A stretch of 50,673 bases of DNA from NCBI GenBank assembly GCA_041859375.1, contig JBHEKP010000150.1:1-50673 (forward strand), in the 5' to 3' direction. Shown piece by piece: positions 8,675 to 17,528 of this stretch. The notes below the pieces were generated by a model. The model was given only the letters and a program-made list of their open reading frames with translations, had not been told where the DNA came from and ran no database searches. This DNA is from JBHEKP01 sp041859375 (GTDB lineage: Bacteria; Hydrogenedentota; Hydrogenedentia; Hydrogenedentales; CAITNO01). Position numbers and translations under genes: made by a program. Position 1 is the first letter of the stretch. Each line of letters starts with the position of its first letter.

Positions 8675-9340
8675 ATGAAAAAAGTAGCGATTTTTGTCTG
8701 TCTCATGTTGTGTTTTGGTGTTCAAGCGGGTGGACAGATTCCAGATCCGGTTACCTGTCTGTATTGCCCACTTTCTTCAATACCAGAGGGAACAACAGTG
8801 CTTTCATCATGGTGTAAGTCTCAAGTCAGTAAATTGGTACAGTATCAGAATCCCGTATTCACGAAACTGGCACCACAATATGTTTATGCAGGTGGCTGCA
8901 ATGATCCAGCACCGAAAACAGAGGTGTCTACGCTAACAATAGGTAAAAATCAGGAAACAAGTTGGACAATCTCTGGGGGAGTGGAGGGTGGATGGGCGCT
9001 TGGATGGACAGTAACGGGCCATTTTGAGGTAGGTTGGACTGGAACTTGGGGAGAGACAACAGAGGTTTCGGTTACGATGACCAGTGTTAGCAAAGGCAAT
9101 GAACGAATCAGAACAGAATTTGAAGTTACACGCACGGATTGGTCTAGTTATTTTGAAGAGACAAAAAGTGGCTTTATGGTATGTCATTATATTGGTGCAT
9201 CGCCAGACACAGGATTTTTAGTCCCTTGTCCAACAACAACCGAAAAAATAGATGGCAAGCCTGGAATAACACTCATGGCCAAAGAAAAAAGTGCTGTAAA
9301 CGATTGTCCTCCTCCGACAACTATTACATGTGATAAGTAA
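8675..9340 (+). CDS. Small secreted Cys-rich protein, possibly beta-pore-forming-like
   Basis: 221 aa. AAGGAGG 7 bases before the ATG is a near-ideal ribosome site. Signal peptide 1-18 or so (KK, hydrophobic, cleavage after VQA). The mature part has 8 Cys, flanking a central region (about residues 88-150) rich in alternating Thr, Ser, Gly and Trp: SWTISGGVEGG, then TGHFEVGWTG, then TWGETTEVSVTMTS. Alternating polar and hydrophobic strands around a Gly-rich turn resemble the insertion region of aerolysin/ETX-type toxins, but this is only a pattern match. The C-terminal 40 residues carry several PxC motifs (PCP, DCPPP). No family recognised. Its composition is intermediate between the GC-rich backbone and the AT-rich pair that follows 110 bp later. 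Confidence 0.65.
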   Translation: MKKVAIFVCLMLCFGVQAGGQIPDPVTCLYCPLSSIPEGTTVLSSWCKSQVSKLVQYQNPVFTKLAPQYVYAGGCNDPAPKTEVSTLTIGKNQETSWTISGGVEGGWALGWTVTGHFEVGWTGTWGETTEVSVTMTSVSKGNERIRTEFEVTRTDWSSYFEETKSGFMVCHYIGASPDTGFLVPCPTTTEKIDGKPGITLMAKEKSAVNDCPPPTTITCDK

Positions 9341-9450
9341 ACTATATCATACTTTGTTTTTTTGTATGGGATAAGTGTGTTCTTATTCAATCGTACAATT
9401 TGCTCGCAATAATTTATGTCAAGGTTGAGACAGAGTGGGAGGTGTTGAAA

Positions 9451-10839
9451 ATGAAATACTTTATTATATCATTTTTAATTCTAGCTACAAATATTAAATT
9501 AGCTAATGCAGAAAATAATAATAATGACGCATCAAATTCCTACGAATACTCTCAAACATCAATAAAAAACAAATTAGAAGCGCTTAAAACAAACAGTAAC
9601 ACGGATGATATTATTGAGATTATAAATATTGGAAAAAAACTTGAAATTATGGGGGATGATATATTAGCAACAGAATGTTTTGAGACCGTTGCAGTTTATG
9701 GTAAAAATCATATCGCTTATCGCTTTTTAGCTGCGGAAGCTGCAATAAATTTAGTGCTTTCTATGGGCTCAAATAGTTATTATCGCGCATCAAATTTACT
9801 TGAATTGGAAGTCTCATTAGCTCCTGAATTGCTAGCAAAGACACCAAAAAATATCAATAATGAAGGGTCAAAAATTAATATATTAGCCTGTTGTCCTGAT
9901 ATTCTTAGGGCAGAGATTATGGTGAAAACACAAAATTACTATTTGGCAATTCCCCTGCTTGAAAATATAATTTCAAATTATGATGACACACTAGGTAGAC
10001 TTGATAAAAAAACATTGCTTAATACAGGAATAGAGGAAAATGAGATATATGTTTGGCTTATTTTATGTTATGTAGATAATATTAAAAACAACAATTACGA
10101 TCGTAATAAAAACGAAAATAACTATGAAAATATATATAAAATTTTACTTAAATATATAGAAAATAGCAATAAGGACAACGGGCTTGATAGTCGCATTGTT
10201 GATAACATACCAGTGTTGTTAAATATATTTAAAGGGCCAGATGGGATTAAAAAAATTGAACAAATAATTCAAGTGGCTGGATTAAGTCGTGCGAAAATGT
10301 TGATGATTTTATTGGTATATCCAGATGAAGAGGCTCGCAAATTAAACACTACTGGTGAGGAAATGGATATTGCATACAAGCAATATTTATGTCTAGTAGA
10401 AAATTGTTTTGAAAACGAATCAAAAAAAGAATATTTAGTCGATTTTAATTTTTCTCGATTAAGAAATGCTATGCGAAAAGCAAAAAATCGTGAATTAGCA
10501 GATTTAATTATTAAGGACATTATTGAGATATTTCCCCTTTCGGAAGATCAAATGATAACTTTTTCTAGCCTCCAAATAGAATACGTTAATACGTTTTTAG
10601 ATGGTAAAATTAAAGATTTGCCTTTTGCGGAAATTGCAGTTGCAGCCAAAAAACTCCTTCCAAAACAAGAAAATGGGTTAAATGAGAATGGTACAATCAA
10701 GAACAATTTAAGCGGCAATAATGTGAATAATTACATCAATGATAGCAATTTTACTAAGCAGACATATATATGGGTAATTGTATTTTTTATTGGAATGCTT
10801 ATAGTTTTCATTGCATATATTATTCGAAAGCACAAGTGA
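9451..10839 (+). CDS. AT-rich TPR-like protein with signal peptide and C-terminal membrane anchor
   Basis: 462 aa. Start at the ATG with GGAGG 8 bases upstream, rather than the upstream in-frame start at 9400. Signal peptide about 1-20 (cleavage near ANA). Residues 35-400 are alpha-helical and Asn- and Lys-rich. Segments such as ILATECFETVAVYG and QNYYLAIPLLENIISNY have the spacing of tetratricopeptide repeats. A single transmembrane helix near the C-terminus (about 438-456) is followed by RKHK, so the body is probably periplasmic with a short cytoplasmic tail. The stop overlaps the start of the Lgt/pilin fusion by one base (TGATG), so the two are translationally coupled and probably act together. 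Very AT-rich, unlike the backbone: probable transfer. Confidence 0.7.
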   Translation: MKYFIISFLILATNIKLANAENNNNDASNSYEYSQTSIKNKLEALKTNSNTDDIIEIINIGKKLEIMGDDILATECFETVAVYGKNHIAYRFLAAEAAINLVLSMGSNSYYRASNLLELEVSLAPELLAKTPKNINNEGSKINILACCPDILRAEIMVKTQNYYLAIPLLENIISNYDDTLGRLDKKTLLNTGIEENEIYVWLILCYVDNIKNNNYDRNKNENNYENIYKILLKYIENSNKDNGLDSRIVDNIPVLLNIFKGPDGIKKIEQIIQVAGLSRAKMLMILLVYPDEEARKLNTTGEEMDIAYKQYLCLVENCFENESKKEYLVDFNFSRLRNAMRKAKNRELADLIIKDIIEIFPLSEDQMITFSSLQIEYVNTFLDGKIKDLPFAEIAVAAKKLLPKQENGLNENGTIKNNLSGNNVNNYINDSNFTKQTYIWVIVFFIGMLIVFIAYIIRKHK

Positions 10840-12554
10840 TGCTTCCTTATCAAATAAACATAAATAATATTTTATTAACACCATATTTCTTTTCAATAAT
10901 ATTCGCTTTTGGTTTTGGTTATTTGTTGTTAATGGCGATTTCTAGAAAAATATACAATATTAAAAATATTGATGTATATTTTTTGTTTTTTGTATTTGTC
11001 GTCGCAATGGTGTTTTCGCATATTTATTGGTGTATTGAATATGGTGCTAATATTTTTTCATTAAATGTATTTAATTTATTTTCTCCTGGGCATGTATTTT
11101 ATGGTGGTCTATGTGGAGGGGTAGTTGCTTCTTATTTCTACGCCCGAATAAAAGGAATAAGATTTTTAACTTTATTAGATATGCTGGCTATCCCTACAGC
11201 TATTGGGTATGCAATCGTTCGCATTGGATGTTTTTTTACAGGGTGTTGTTATGGAAGAGAAACTGATTGTATATTTGGGGTTTCGTATCCTCCATTTGTA
11301 AAGGGTCCATATGCGCTGCAAGTGCATTATGGGAAGATTACGGTCCTATCTGACCATTCTATGCCTGTTCATCCATCACCCCTCTATTTATCGCTTGGAA
11401 GTATAATAATCGCTATTTATCTATCATATTGTACATTTAAAAAATGTTATCAAAGTGGTGAAATTGTAAAGAAATATATCATATTGTATGGCATCTTGCG
11501 CTTTTTTGTAGAATTTACTCGACAGAATGTCGGGAGTTTTTATATGTGGGGGATGTCCGGGGCTCAGTTCATATCACTCGGAATTATTTTTATTCCCATA
11601 TTTTTATCTTATATAGGCACCTGCCAATTTATATGGCAAAAGGGCATAAGAAAAAATAAAAATAATTCTAATGGTTTTTCTCTTGTTGAACTTCTTGTAG
11701 TAGTTGGCGTTTTGATCATGCTCGCCTCGTTGCTGTTACCGGCTCTTTCCAGCGCACAAGAGGCTTCAAGGCGATCTAGTTGTCAGAATAATTTGCGCCA
11801 ATGGGGAATGGCTTTTAAGATGTATAGTTCAGAGGCAAGAGGAGGATATTATCCTCCTATACAGTTAGAAATGACCGATCTTCGTAAAGGTGCTCTCGCA
11901 ATTGCTCCTAAACTAGATTCGATTTATCCAGAGTATGTCCCCAGCCTTGATATTTTAACTTGCCCAAGTGCAACGCATAGAATTAATAAAATTGACTTAT
12001 TTCGGGATAGAGGAAATATGGATCGATGTTATGCATATTTGGGATGGGTGTTAGACAAATGCGAAGAGAGTGGTCCGCGTATGACAGTACGTGAATTACT
12101 CGATTTAATTCCTTTTGTGGATTCAGATTTATATCAAGGCGAGCTAGAGGGACCTCGGCAATTCGTCCTACTTTGCGCTGCTATAGCTAGGAGGACTATA
12201 ATAGAATCTATATTTACATCACAGAATATTTTAGATATTAGTCGCAGGGTTGCTGCCACTGATGTAACTGTATGGGAATCTGACATTGGCAATGGAAATA
12301 CAAGCACCATTTTCCATATTAAGGAAGGAGTTGAACGATTCGCAGAGTTGGCCGAGAGCAACGTGTGGGTTATGTTTGACGCAATCTCTTCCGATGTGAA
12401 TCGTTTCAACCACGCTGTAGGTGGTGTGAATGTACTATATATGGACGGGCATGTTGAGTTATTACGATATCCAAGCAGGGCGCCTGTGAATAAAGGGATG
12501 GCATTATTTTTAGGAACTATTCTTGATAGACACTGGCTTCCGGAGTCTGAATAG
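10839..12554 (+). CDS. Fusion of Lgt-like membrane protein with DUF1559-type pseudopilin
   Basis: 571 aa in one uninterrupted frame. Residues 1-265 are a multi-TM Lgt (prolipoprotein diacylglyceryl transferase) homolog: HVFYGG (85-90), VRIGCFFTGCCYGR (127-140), VHPSPLY (177-183) and R221xxxE225. Lgt's Asn after RxG is Cys131 here, and its FHGG His is Tyr88, so classical activity is doubtful. After basic RKNKN the sequence becomes a class III-type prepilin signal: G279, F280, SLVE with Glu284, a 20-residue hydrophobic helix, then the SCQNNLRQWGMAFKMY segment of DUF1559 pseudopilins. Near the C-terminus, H525 followed ten residues later by D536-G537 resembles their H-X9-DG motif. No internal start codon precedes the prepilin part. 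Prepilin peptidase could separate the halves. AT-rich, coupled to the upstream gene. Confidence 0.85.
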   Translation: MLPYQININNILLTPYFFSIIFAFGFGYLLLMAISRKIYNIKNIDVYFLFFVFVVAMVFSHIYWCIEYGANIFSLNVFNLFSPGHVFYGGLCGGVVASYFYARIKGIRFLTLLDMLAIPTAIGYAIVRIGCFFTGCCYGRETDCIFGVSYPPFVKGPYALQVHYGKITVLSDHSMPVHPSPLYLSLGSIIIAIYLSYCTFKKCYQSGEIVKKYIILYGILRFFVEFTRQNVGSFYMWGMSGAQFISLGIIFIPIFLSYIGTCQFIWQKGIRKNKNNSNGFSLVELLVVVGVLIMLASLLLPALSSAQEASRRSSCQNNLRQWGMAFKMYSSEARGGYYPPIQLEMTDLRKGALAIAPKLDSIYPEYVPSLDILTCPSATHRINKIDLFRDRGNMDRCYAYLGWVLDKCEESGPRMTVRELLDLIPFVDSDLYQGELEGPRQFVLLCAAIARRTIIESIFTSQNILDISRRVAATDVTVWESDIGNGNTSTIFHIKEGVERFAELAESNVWVMFDAISSDVNRFNHAVGGVNVLYMDGHVELLRYPSRAPVNKGMALFLGTILDRHWLPESE

Positions 12555-13064
12555 AGTGAATTGCTGAGCGGTATTTATCACTGTGAACCAAAGATCGTTG
12601 TGAGTGATATGAAATTAGATTTTAGGTCTTTTTCGTCGGTTCGTGTTGCAAAAGGCGGGATGCCTAATTAGGAGCATTTTTGCAATCAGCCGTGGGCCAC
12701 TAAGGGAACTCTAATAGATCTCCGGAAGCACCGGCAATTTAAGGAATGATTGCACGCACCATCGCCGTCGGCAAATGCAAGATTACGGCGTCTGGGATTG
12801 CCGGACAAGAGGACCGCCCCATTTTTGATGCCCCAACGGGGCTGTGCAACAAAGCCTTGGGCTGTCCCGCCCCGAAGGGGCTGGACTACCTAGGGTAAGG
12901 CGGAACATATGGCCAACCTATCCTGTAGAGATTGCGCAGCCCCGTTAGGGCAAAGAAGGACGGTATCATACGGTTCCTTGAATATGCCGACTATGAAGGC
13001 ACTATTGCGCCCGGCGATTAGGACCCCCAAAACGCCCCCCTTTACCCGCCCCGAGGCAATCGGC
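12555..13064. other. Intergenic region with palindromic elements
   Basis: About 510 bases without a credible gene. It has an 8-bp inverted repeat TTGCAAAA/TTTTGCAA around 12645-12685 with a CCTAATTAGG palindrome inside, and the larger palindromic element described at 12829-12952. No terminator with a T run was seen for the preceding gene. Confidence 0.5.
12829..12952. repeat. Palindromic repeat element
   Basis: Outer arms 12829-12847 and 12934-12952 are inverted copies matching at 17 of 19 positions. Inside lies a second hairpin: GTCC-C-GCCCC, loop GAA, GGGGC-T-GGAC, flanked by CCTT and AAGG. The CCTAGGGTA core resembles the intergenic palindromes common in Planctomycetes and related genomes. 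Role unknown. Confidence 0.6.
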
Positions 13065-13070
13065 TAAAAT
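13041..13070 (+). promoter_or_regulatory. Candidate hldE promoter
   Basis: TTTACC, 18 bases, TAAAAT, about 34 bases before the start codon. Confidence 0.4.
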
Positions 13071-13104
13071 CCATCCTCACCCGTGAAAACAAGGAACATC
13101 CACC

Positions 13105-14568
13105 ATGGACAGCACCTATTACAGCGAACTGCTTGAGAAATTCCTGAACGTCCGCGTCATGGCCGTGGGCGACATTTACCTGGATGAGAACGTCTTCGGC
13201 GCGGTGACGGAAGTCAGCCTGGAGGCGCCCATTCCCGTGTTTGAGGTGCGCGAGCGCCGCCACAACCCCGGCGCGGCGGGCAACGCCGCCTGCAACGCCG
13301 CCTCCCTCGGCGGCCGGGTCACCATGGTCGGCGTGGTGGGCAACGACGCCAACGCGGGCATTGTGAAGCATGAATTCGCGGTGCGCGGCGTGGACACCGC
13401 GGGCATCGTAACCGATCCGGACCGCCCCACCAACACCTACGGCAAGCTGAAGGCGGGCGGCCACAACATCCCCATGCAGGAGGTGCTCCGCACCGACACG
13501 CCCCGCCCGAAGATGATCAGCGGCGACATTGAGGACATGGTCTGCGATCAAATCCGCGCCATCGCCCCGGACGTGGACGCCATCCTCATCGGCGACCAGG
13601 TCTCCGCCACCATCTCCGACAAGGTCTACGCGACCATCCTCGAATGCGCCCGGAAATACAACCTTGTCACCGTGGCCGATTCCCGCGCACGCGCGGGCTA
13701 TTTCAAGGGCGTGGACGTCATCAAGCCCAACGACAAGGAGGCCGGGCTGGCGGCGGGCGTGGACGTGGTGGACGCCGCGACCCTGGAGCAGGCGGGCAAA
13801 TTCCTGCTCACCCGCGCCAAGAACGCCCTCGTCACCCTCGGCCCCGGCGGCATCACCGTCTTCGCCGCCGACGGCTCCATCGAAAACGTGCCCATCCGCC
13901 CCGTCACCGCCATTGACGTGACCGGCGCGGGCGACACCGTGGCCGCGGCCATCGTGCTCACCCTGGCGGCGGGCGGCACCCTGCGCGACGCCGCGTACCT
14001 CGGCAACACCGCCGCGGGCATCGCCGTGGTGCAGGAGGGCGTCGTCACCGTGTCCAACGCCGAGTTGCGCGACGCGGTTCTCGGCCCGCAGGGCCCGGAA
14101 AAGCTGAAAAGCCTCGACCAGCTCCGGGGCGTGGTGGAGAAGCTCCGCCGCGAGGGCAAAAAGGTGGTGTGGACCAACGGCTGCTTCGACATCCTCCACG
14201 CGGGCCACATCTCCTACCTGCTCCGCGCCCGCCAGGAGGGCGATGTCATGATCGTCGGCCTCAACAGCGACGCCTCGGTGCGCGAGAACAAGGGCGCAGA
14301 CCGGCCCGTCACCAACGAGCAGGACCGCGCCCTGGTCCTTTCCGCGCTGGAGTGTGTGGATTACATCGTCATCTTCGGCGACAAGACGCCCCTGCCCCTG
14401 CTGGACGCGCTCCGCCCCGCCGTGTATGTGAAGGGCGGCGACTACACCCTCGACACGATTGTGCAGGAGGAGCGCGCGCTTGTGGAGGGCTACGGCGGCC
14501 GCATCGCCATCATTCCCGGCCAGGAAGGCTACTCCACCACCAACATCATCAACCGCATCAAGGCCTGA
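13105..14568 (+). CDS. hldE: Bifunctional heptose-7-phosphate kinase / heptose-1-phosphate adenylyltransferase
   Basis: 487 aa, the usual length of HldE (RfaE). Residues 1-315 are a PfkB/ribokinase-type kinase: GD at 22-23, NPGAAGNAACNAA in the substrate loop, and DVTGAGDT at 271-278 with catalytic Asp277. Residues 345-485 are the nucleotidyltransferase: TNGCFDILHAGH at 357-368, carrying the HxGH motif (His365, His368). The enzyme phosphorylates D-glycero-beta-D-manno-heptose 7-phosphate at O-1, and adenylates the 1-phosphate formed after GmhB action, giving the ADP-heptose precursor of LPS inner core. It therefore implies a Gram-negative envelope with heptose. AAGGA lies 9 bases before the ATG. 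Monocistronic here. Confidence 0.95.
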   Translation: MDSTYYSELLEKFLNVRVMAVGDIYLDENVFGAVTEVSLEAPIPVFEVRERRHNPGAAGNAACNAASLGGRVTMVGVVGNDANAGIVKHEFAVRGVDTAGIVTDPDRPTNTYGKLKAGGHNIPMQEVLRTDTPRPKMISGDIEDMVCDQIRAIAPDVDAILIGDQVSATISDKVYATILECARKYNLVTVADSRARAGYFKGVDVIKPNDKEAGLAAGVDVVDAATLEQAGKFLLTRAKNALVTLGPGGITVFAADGSIENVPIRPVTAIDVTGAGDTVAAAIVLTLAAGGTLRDAAYLGNTAAGIAVVQEGVVTVSNAELRDAVLGPQGPEKLKSLDQLRGVVEKLRREGKKVVWTNGCFDILHAGHISYLLRARQEGDVMIVGLNSDASVRENKGADRPVTNEQDRALVLSALECVDYIVIFGDKTPLPLLDALRPAVYVKGGDYTLDTIVQEERALVEGYGGRIAIIPGQEGYSTTNIINRIKA

Positions 14569-14572
14569 CCGA

Positions 14573-14588
14573 TCCCCCCTGCGGGGGA
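14573..14588. terminator. Hairpin between convergent genes
   Basis: TCCCCC/GGGGGA stem with a 4-base loop just after the hldE stop and before the convergent gene's stop. No T run, so only a weak terminator call. Confidence 0.35.
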
Positions 14589-14602
14589 CCGCCCGCGCGC
14601 CC

Positions 14603-17416
14603 TCAGTCGGAGACGCGCACCCCCGGTTCGGGCCGGAGCCGTCCCGCGTCCAGCGCCCTGAGGAAACCGTCCGCAGTGGCGGCGAGGAGGAGGGTGCGGT
14701 CGCCGGGCGCGGCGAAGAGGGCGAGCCCGCCCGCGGCGCCCCAGGCGCGGGTGTCGCGCCAGCGCACGGCCCCCCCGGATTCAAGGCACAGCACGGTTCC
14801 GTCGTCGGCCCCGATGATCACGGCGGTGCGGTCGGGCAGGGCGGCGGCGCGCACCGCGCCGGGCAGGGGGACCGCCCAGCGGGTTTTCCCGTCGGCTCCG
14901 ACGCCGACCGCGCCCGCCGCGCCCACGGCGATGAGGCAGGGCTTGGGGTCGCCGGGCCGGACCAGGTCGGGCAGCACGCGCAGCACCGCGCCCACGGGGG
15001 CGTCAATACGGCCCCGCCGCCCCGCCGAATCCCCCGTGAGGTCCGTGATGGTGCCGTTTTCCAGGCCGAGGAGCCAGCCCGACGAGACGCCGGGCCGCGC
15101 GGCCACGGCGGGCACGGGCGGTGCGGTGGGCGCGGCGTCGAGGGCCTCGCGCCGCTGCTCCGCGCCCGTGTCGTCGTAAAGCACGGCGAAGTGCAGCCCC
15201 CCGGCGTCGGTGCCCGCCACCCACACGCCGCCCCAGCCCAGTTCCGGCGGCACCGCGCCGAGCACGGGCCTGGCGAGGCCGGTTTCCCGCCTCCACACCA
15301 CCGCGCCGACCTGGGACACCCGCGCGAGGACGCCGGTTTCCGAAAGGGCCACAAAGACCTCCGCGTCATTTTCGGAGAAGCGGTGGGCGACGAGCCCCTC
15401 CGCCGCGAGGGGCGCGCCCAGCAGGGTTTCCCCGCGCACGCCGCCGTCGCCGTCGCAGAAGAGCAGGCGTCCCCGGTGGTCCGCCACCGCCGCCACGGGC
15501 CCCGCCGGGGTGAGGGCGACCGCGGGGCCGAGGGTCCAGCGCCCGCCCAGCCGCCGCCGCCACAGTTCGCCGCCCTCCAGGTCAAGGGCGGTGAGATCGC
15601 CCCACGCGCCCGCATGGATGAACCGCGCCTCCGGGCCGTTTTCGCCGTTCACCAGCATCATCGCGGGGGGGCCGGCGGGCCTGCCCGGAACGGCGGCCTC
15701 CCAAAGGCGCTTTGGCGCCGCCTCAAGCCCGAAGCGCCGGACCACCGCCGGGAAATCGGGCGCGGTGACGGTCATGGCAAAGCGGAGCGGGGCGCCCGCG
15801 CGGACCACGCCCTGAAGGGTGCGGGCGAGGGTCAGGGTTTCCCCCGCCTTAATTTTCAGGGGCGCCGTTCCCGAGCCGATGGCGCAGGCCCCGGGCGGGA
15901 GCACCTCCAGCCGGCCCCGCAGGGGGAAGGCGAGGGGGTTGGTGACGCCGCAGGCGAGGGCGGCCCGCAGGGGGCCCTCCTCCGGCGCGGGATCCACCGA
16001 CAGGAACATGGCGGCGGGCAGGGCGTAGGAGCGCAGGGGCAGCCCGTCCACCAGCACCGGTCCCTTTGCCGCCGGCACGCGGATTACCCCGCGTTTCGGC
16101 GCGTGGTGGGCGGTTTCGTCCGTTTCCAGCGCCACGGATTTGACCAGGGAGGCGCGCGCCGTCAGGCGCAGGGGCGTGCGGAGCCCCCGCCAGGACAGGA
16201 GCGCCGCGCCCCTTGCCCCCAGCAGAATCTCCGCGTCATGCCCCTGGAAGGGCAGGGTGCCGAGGCGGCGGTACTTCGCCAGCGGCCCCGGAAACACATA
16301 GTCCTTCAGGGTCACCGGCACGGGCGGCATGAAGCGCACCGCCCCCTCCCCGCCCTGGCGCAGGTGCCCGTACTGCGGCACGTCGTCCAGGGGCACGGGC
16401 CACCAGCCGCCCTTGGGCGCGCAAACACAGACATAGCCCGAGGAGCGCAGCAGCGCCATGTCGCGCAGCAGCCGGAATTGGGGAAGCCCCGTCCGGGCGG
16501 AGGGCAGGGGTCCCTCCATTACCACGGGCTCCAGCGCGGCCACCAGCCCCCCCTGCCGCCGCCACCGTGTCCGGTTTTCGGGCGTCAGCCGCGCCGCCGC
16601 CATTTTTTCCAGCCGCGCCGCGTAGCCGTCCAGGGCGGGCGCGTCCGTGAACCGCGCCGTTTCACGGCAGAGCAGGCGCACGGGAATCTCCCCGGCCACG
16701 CCGGTGGCCTCAAGCGCGCCCTCGTAGAAGGGAAGAAACAGGGGGGGCGCGTCCAGCGCGTCGCCGGTGATGATCAGAATCTCCCCCTTCGGAAAGGCGC
16801 GGATGAAGGCGCGGACGGCGCGCAGGGCGAAGCGCCGCGCCCCCGCCTCCAGCTCGCCGTCAAGCAGGTCTTGGGGATGGCCGTCCCAGCGGGGATCAAA
16901 CACGAGCGGCGCGGCGGTGGTGTCCAGGGCAAGGCCCCTCAGCCCCGCCCCGCGGCACACCTTCCCCGCCAGTTCAAAACGCGCCACGGCGGTGTCCCCG
17001 GCGCTTTTCCCGGTGAACCAGGGCGCCTCCGGCGCAAGCCGCACCAGCAGGAAATTGTCCGCCACGCCCGCGTCCGCAAGACGGCGGCAGGCCGGGCCGA
17101 GCTCGGCGGCCATGGGCGCCCATTCCCGGGGCAGCGCCGTGGGGGGGAAGGGGATGCCGCCGGAGGGGGGATCGGAGAGTGTGTCCATGACGCCCCGGAG
17201 CAGAAAGCCGCTGAAACCGCGTTCGCGCCAGATTTCCGTGTGGTTTGCCGCCCAGGTGGCGTTCACCGGCGCGTCCAGCAGCACGCGCGGCAACGGCACG
17301 CCGGCAACGGGGGCTCCGGCGGCGGGGGTGGAAATGCGCGCGCCCGCGTCCGCGCGTCCGGCGCACAGCGCCGCGCACAGGCACAAAACCGCCAACACCG
17401 CGCATCGGACATTCAT
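14603..17416 (-). CDS. Secreted protein: glycosidase-like N-terminal barrel plus PQQ-like beta-propeller
   Basis: 937 aa. Signal peptide about 1-24 (cleavage after ADA). Residues 45-330 look like a (beta/alpha)8 glycoside-hydrolase-type domain: ERGFSGFLLRGVMD, LRGLALDTTAAPLVFD and GEILIITGDALD read as successive barrel strands. About 430-560 is beta-sandwich-like. From about 590 to the end are repeated blocks of the type 'xLxALDxxGGxxWRxxL', e.g. DLTALDLEGGELWRRRL, GKTRWAVPLP, GTVLCLESGGAVRWRD and FLRALDAG, as in PQQ-type propellers. Catalytic residues cannot be assigned. It probably works in the periplasm or outside the cell. The start lacks a strong SD. A 1015-residue plus-strand frame opposite it is a shadow. 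Confidence 0.7.
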   Translation of the reverse strand: MNVRCAVLAVLCLCAALCAGRADAGARISTPAAGAPVAGVPLPRVLLDAPVNATWAANHTEIWRERGFSGFLLRGVMDTLSDPPSGGIPFPPTALPREWAPMAAELGPACRRLADAGVADNFLLVRLAPEAPWFTGKSAGDTAVARFELAGKVCRGAGLRGLALDTTAAPLVFDPRWDGHPQDLLDGELEAGARRFALRAVRAFIRAFPKGEILIITGDALDAPPLFLPFYEGALEATGVAGEIPVRLLCRETARFTDAPALDGYAARLEKMAAARLTPENRTRWRRQGGLVAALEPVVMEGPLPSARTGLPQFRLLRDMALLRSSGYVCVCAPKGGWWPVPLDDVPQYGHLRQGGEGAVRFMPPVPVTLKDYVFPGPLAKYRRLGTLPFQGHDAEILLGARGAALLSWRGLRTPLRLTARASLVKSVALETDETAHHAPKRGVIRVPAAKGPVLVDGLPLRSYALPAAMFLSVDPAPEEGPLRAALACGVTNPLAFPLRGRLEVLPPGACAIGSGTAPLKIKAGETLTLARTLQGVVRAGAPLRFAMTVTAPDFPAVVRRFGLEAAPKRLWEAAVPGRPAGPPAMMLVNGENGPEARFIHAGAWGDLTALDLEGGELWRRRLGGRWTLGPAVALTPAGPVAAVADHRGRLLFCDGDGGVRGETLLGAPLAAEGLVAHRFSENDAEVFVALSETGVLARVSQVGAVVWRRETGLARPVLGAVPPELGWGGVWVAGTDAGGLHFAVLYDDTGAEQRREALDAAPTAPPVPAVAARPGVSSGWLLGLENGTITDLTGDSAGRRGRIDAPVGAVLRVLPDLVRPGDPKPCLIAVGAAGAVGVGADGKTRWAVPLPGAVRAAALPDRTAVIIGADDGTVLCLESGGAVRWRDTRAWGAAGGLALFAAPGDRTLLLAATADGFLRALDAGRLRPEPGVRVSD

Positions 17417-17466
17417 GGCCGCAATAATCCCCTGGGACAGGTTGCGCCCATCATGTCACGGGGACG

Positions 17467-17484
17467 CCGGTTTTGGCAAACCGG
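17467..17484 (-). terminator. Hairpin downstream of the cold-shock gene
   Basis: Perfect 7-bp stem CCGGTTT/AAACCGG with a 4-base loop between the csp stop and the next minus-strand gene. It lacks a T run, so termination is only possible. Confidence 0.35.
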
Positions 17485-17528
17485 AAACCCCGCCGCGCGG
17501 TCCTGAGATGCCTTTTTCCGTGGTCCGG

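Noticed and set aside
14459..17506. 1015-residue plus-strand frame
   Set aside because: Lies opposite the better-supported minus-strand gene at 14603-17416; the translation is Arg/Gly/Pro/His-biased, without signal peptide, domains or SD. Typical GC-rich antisense frame.
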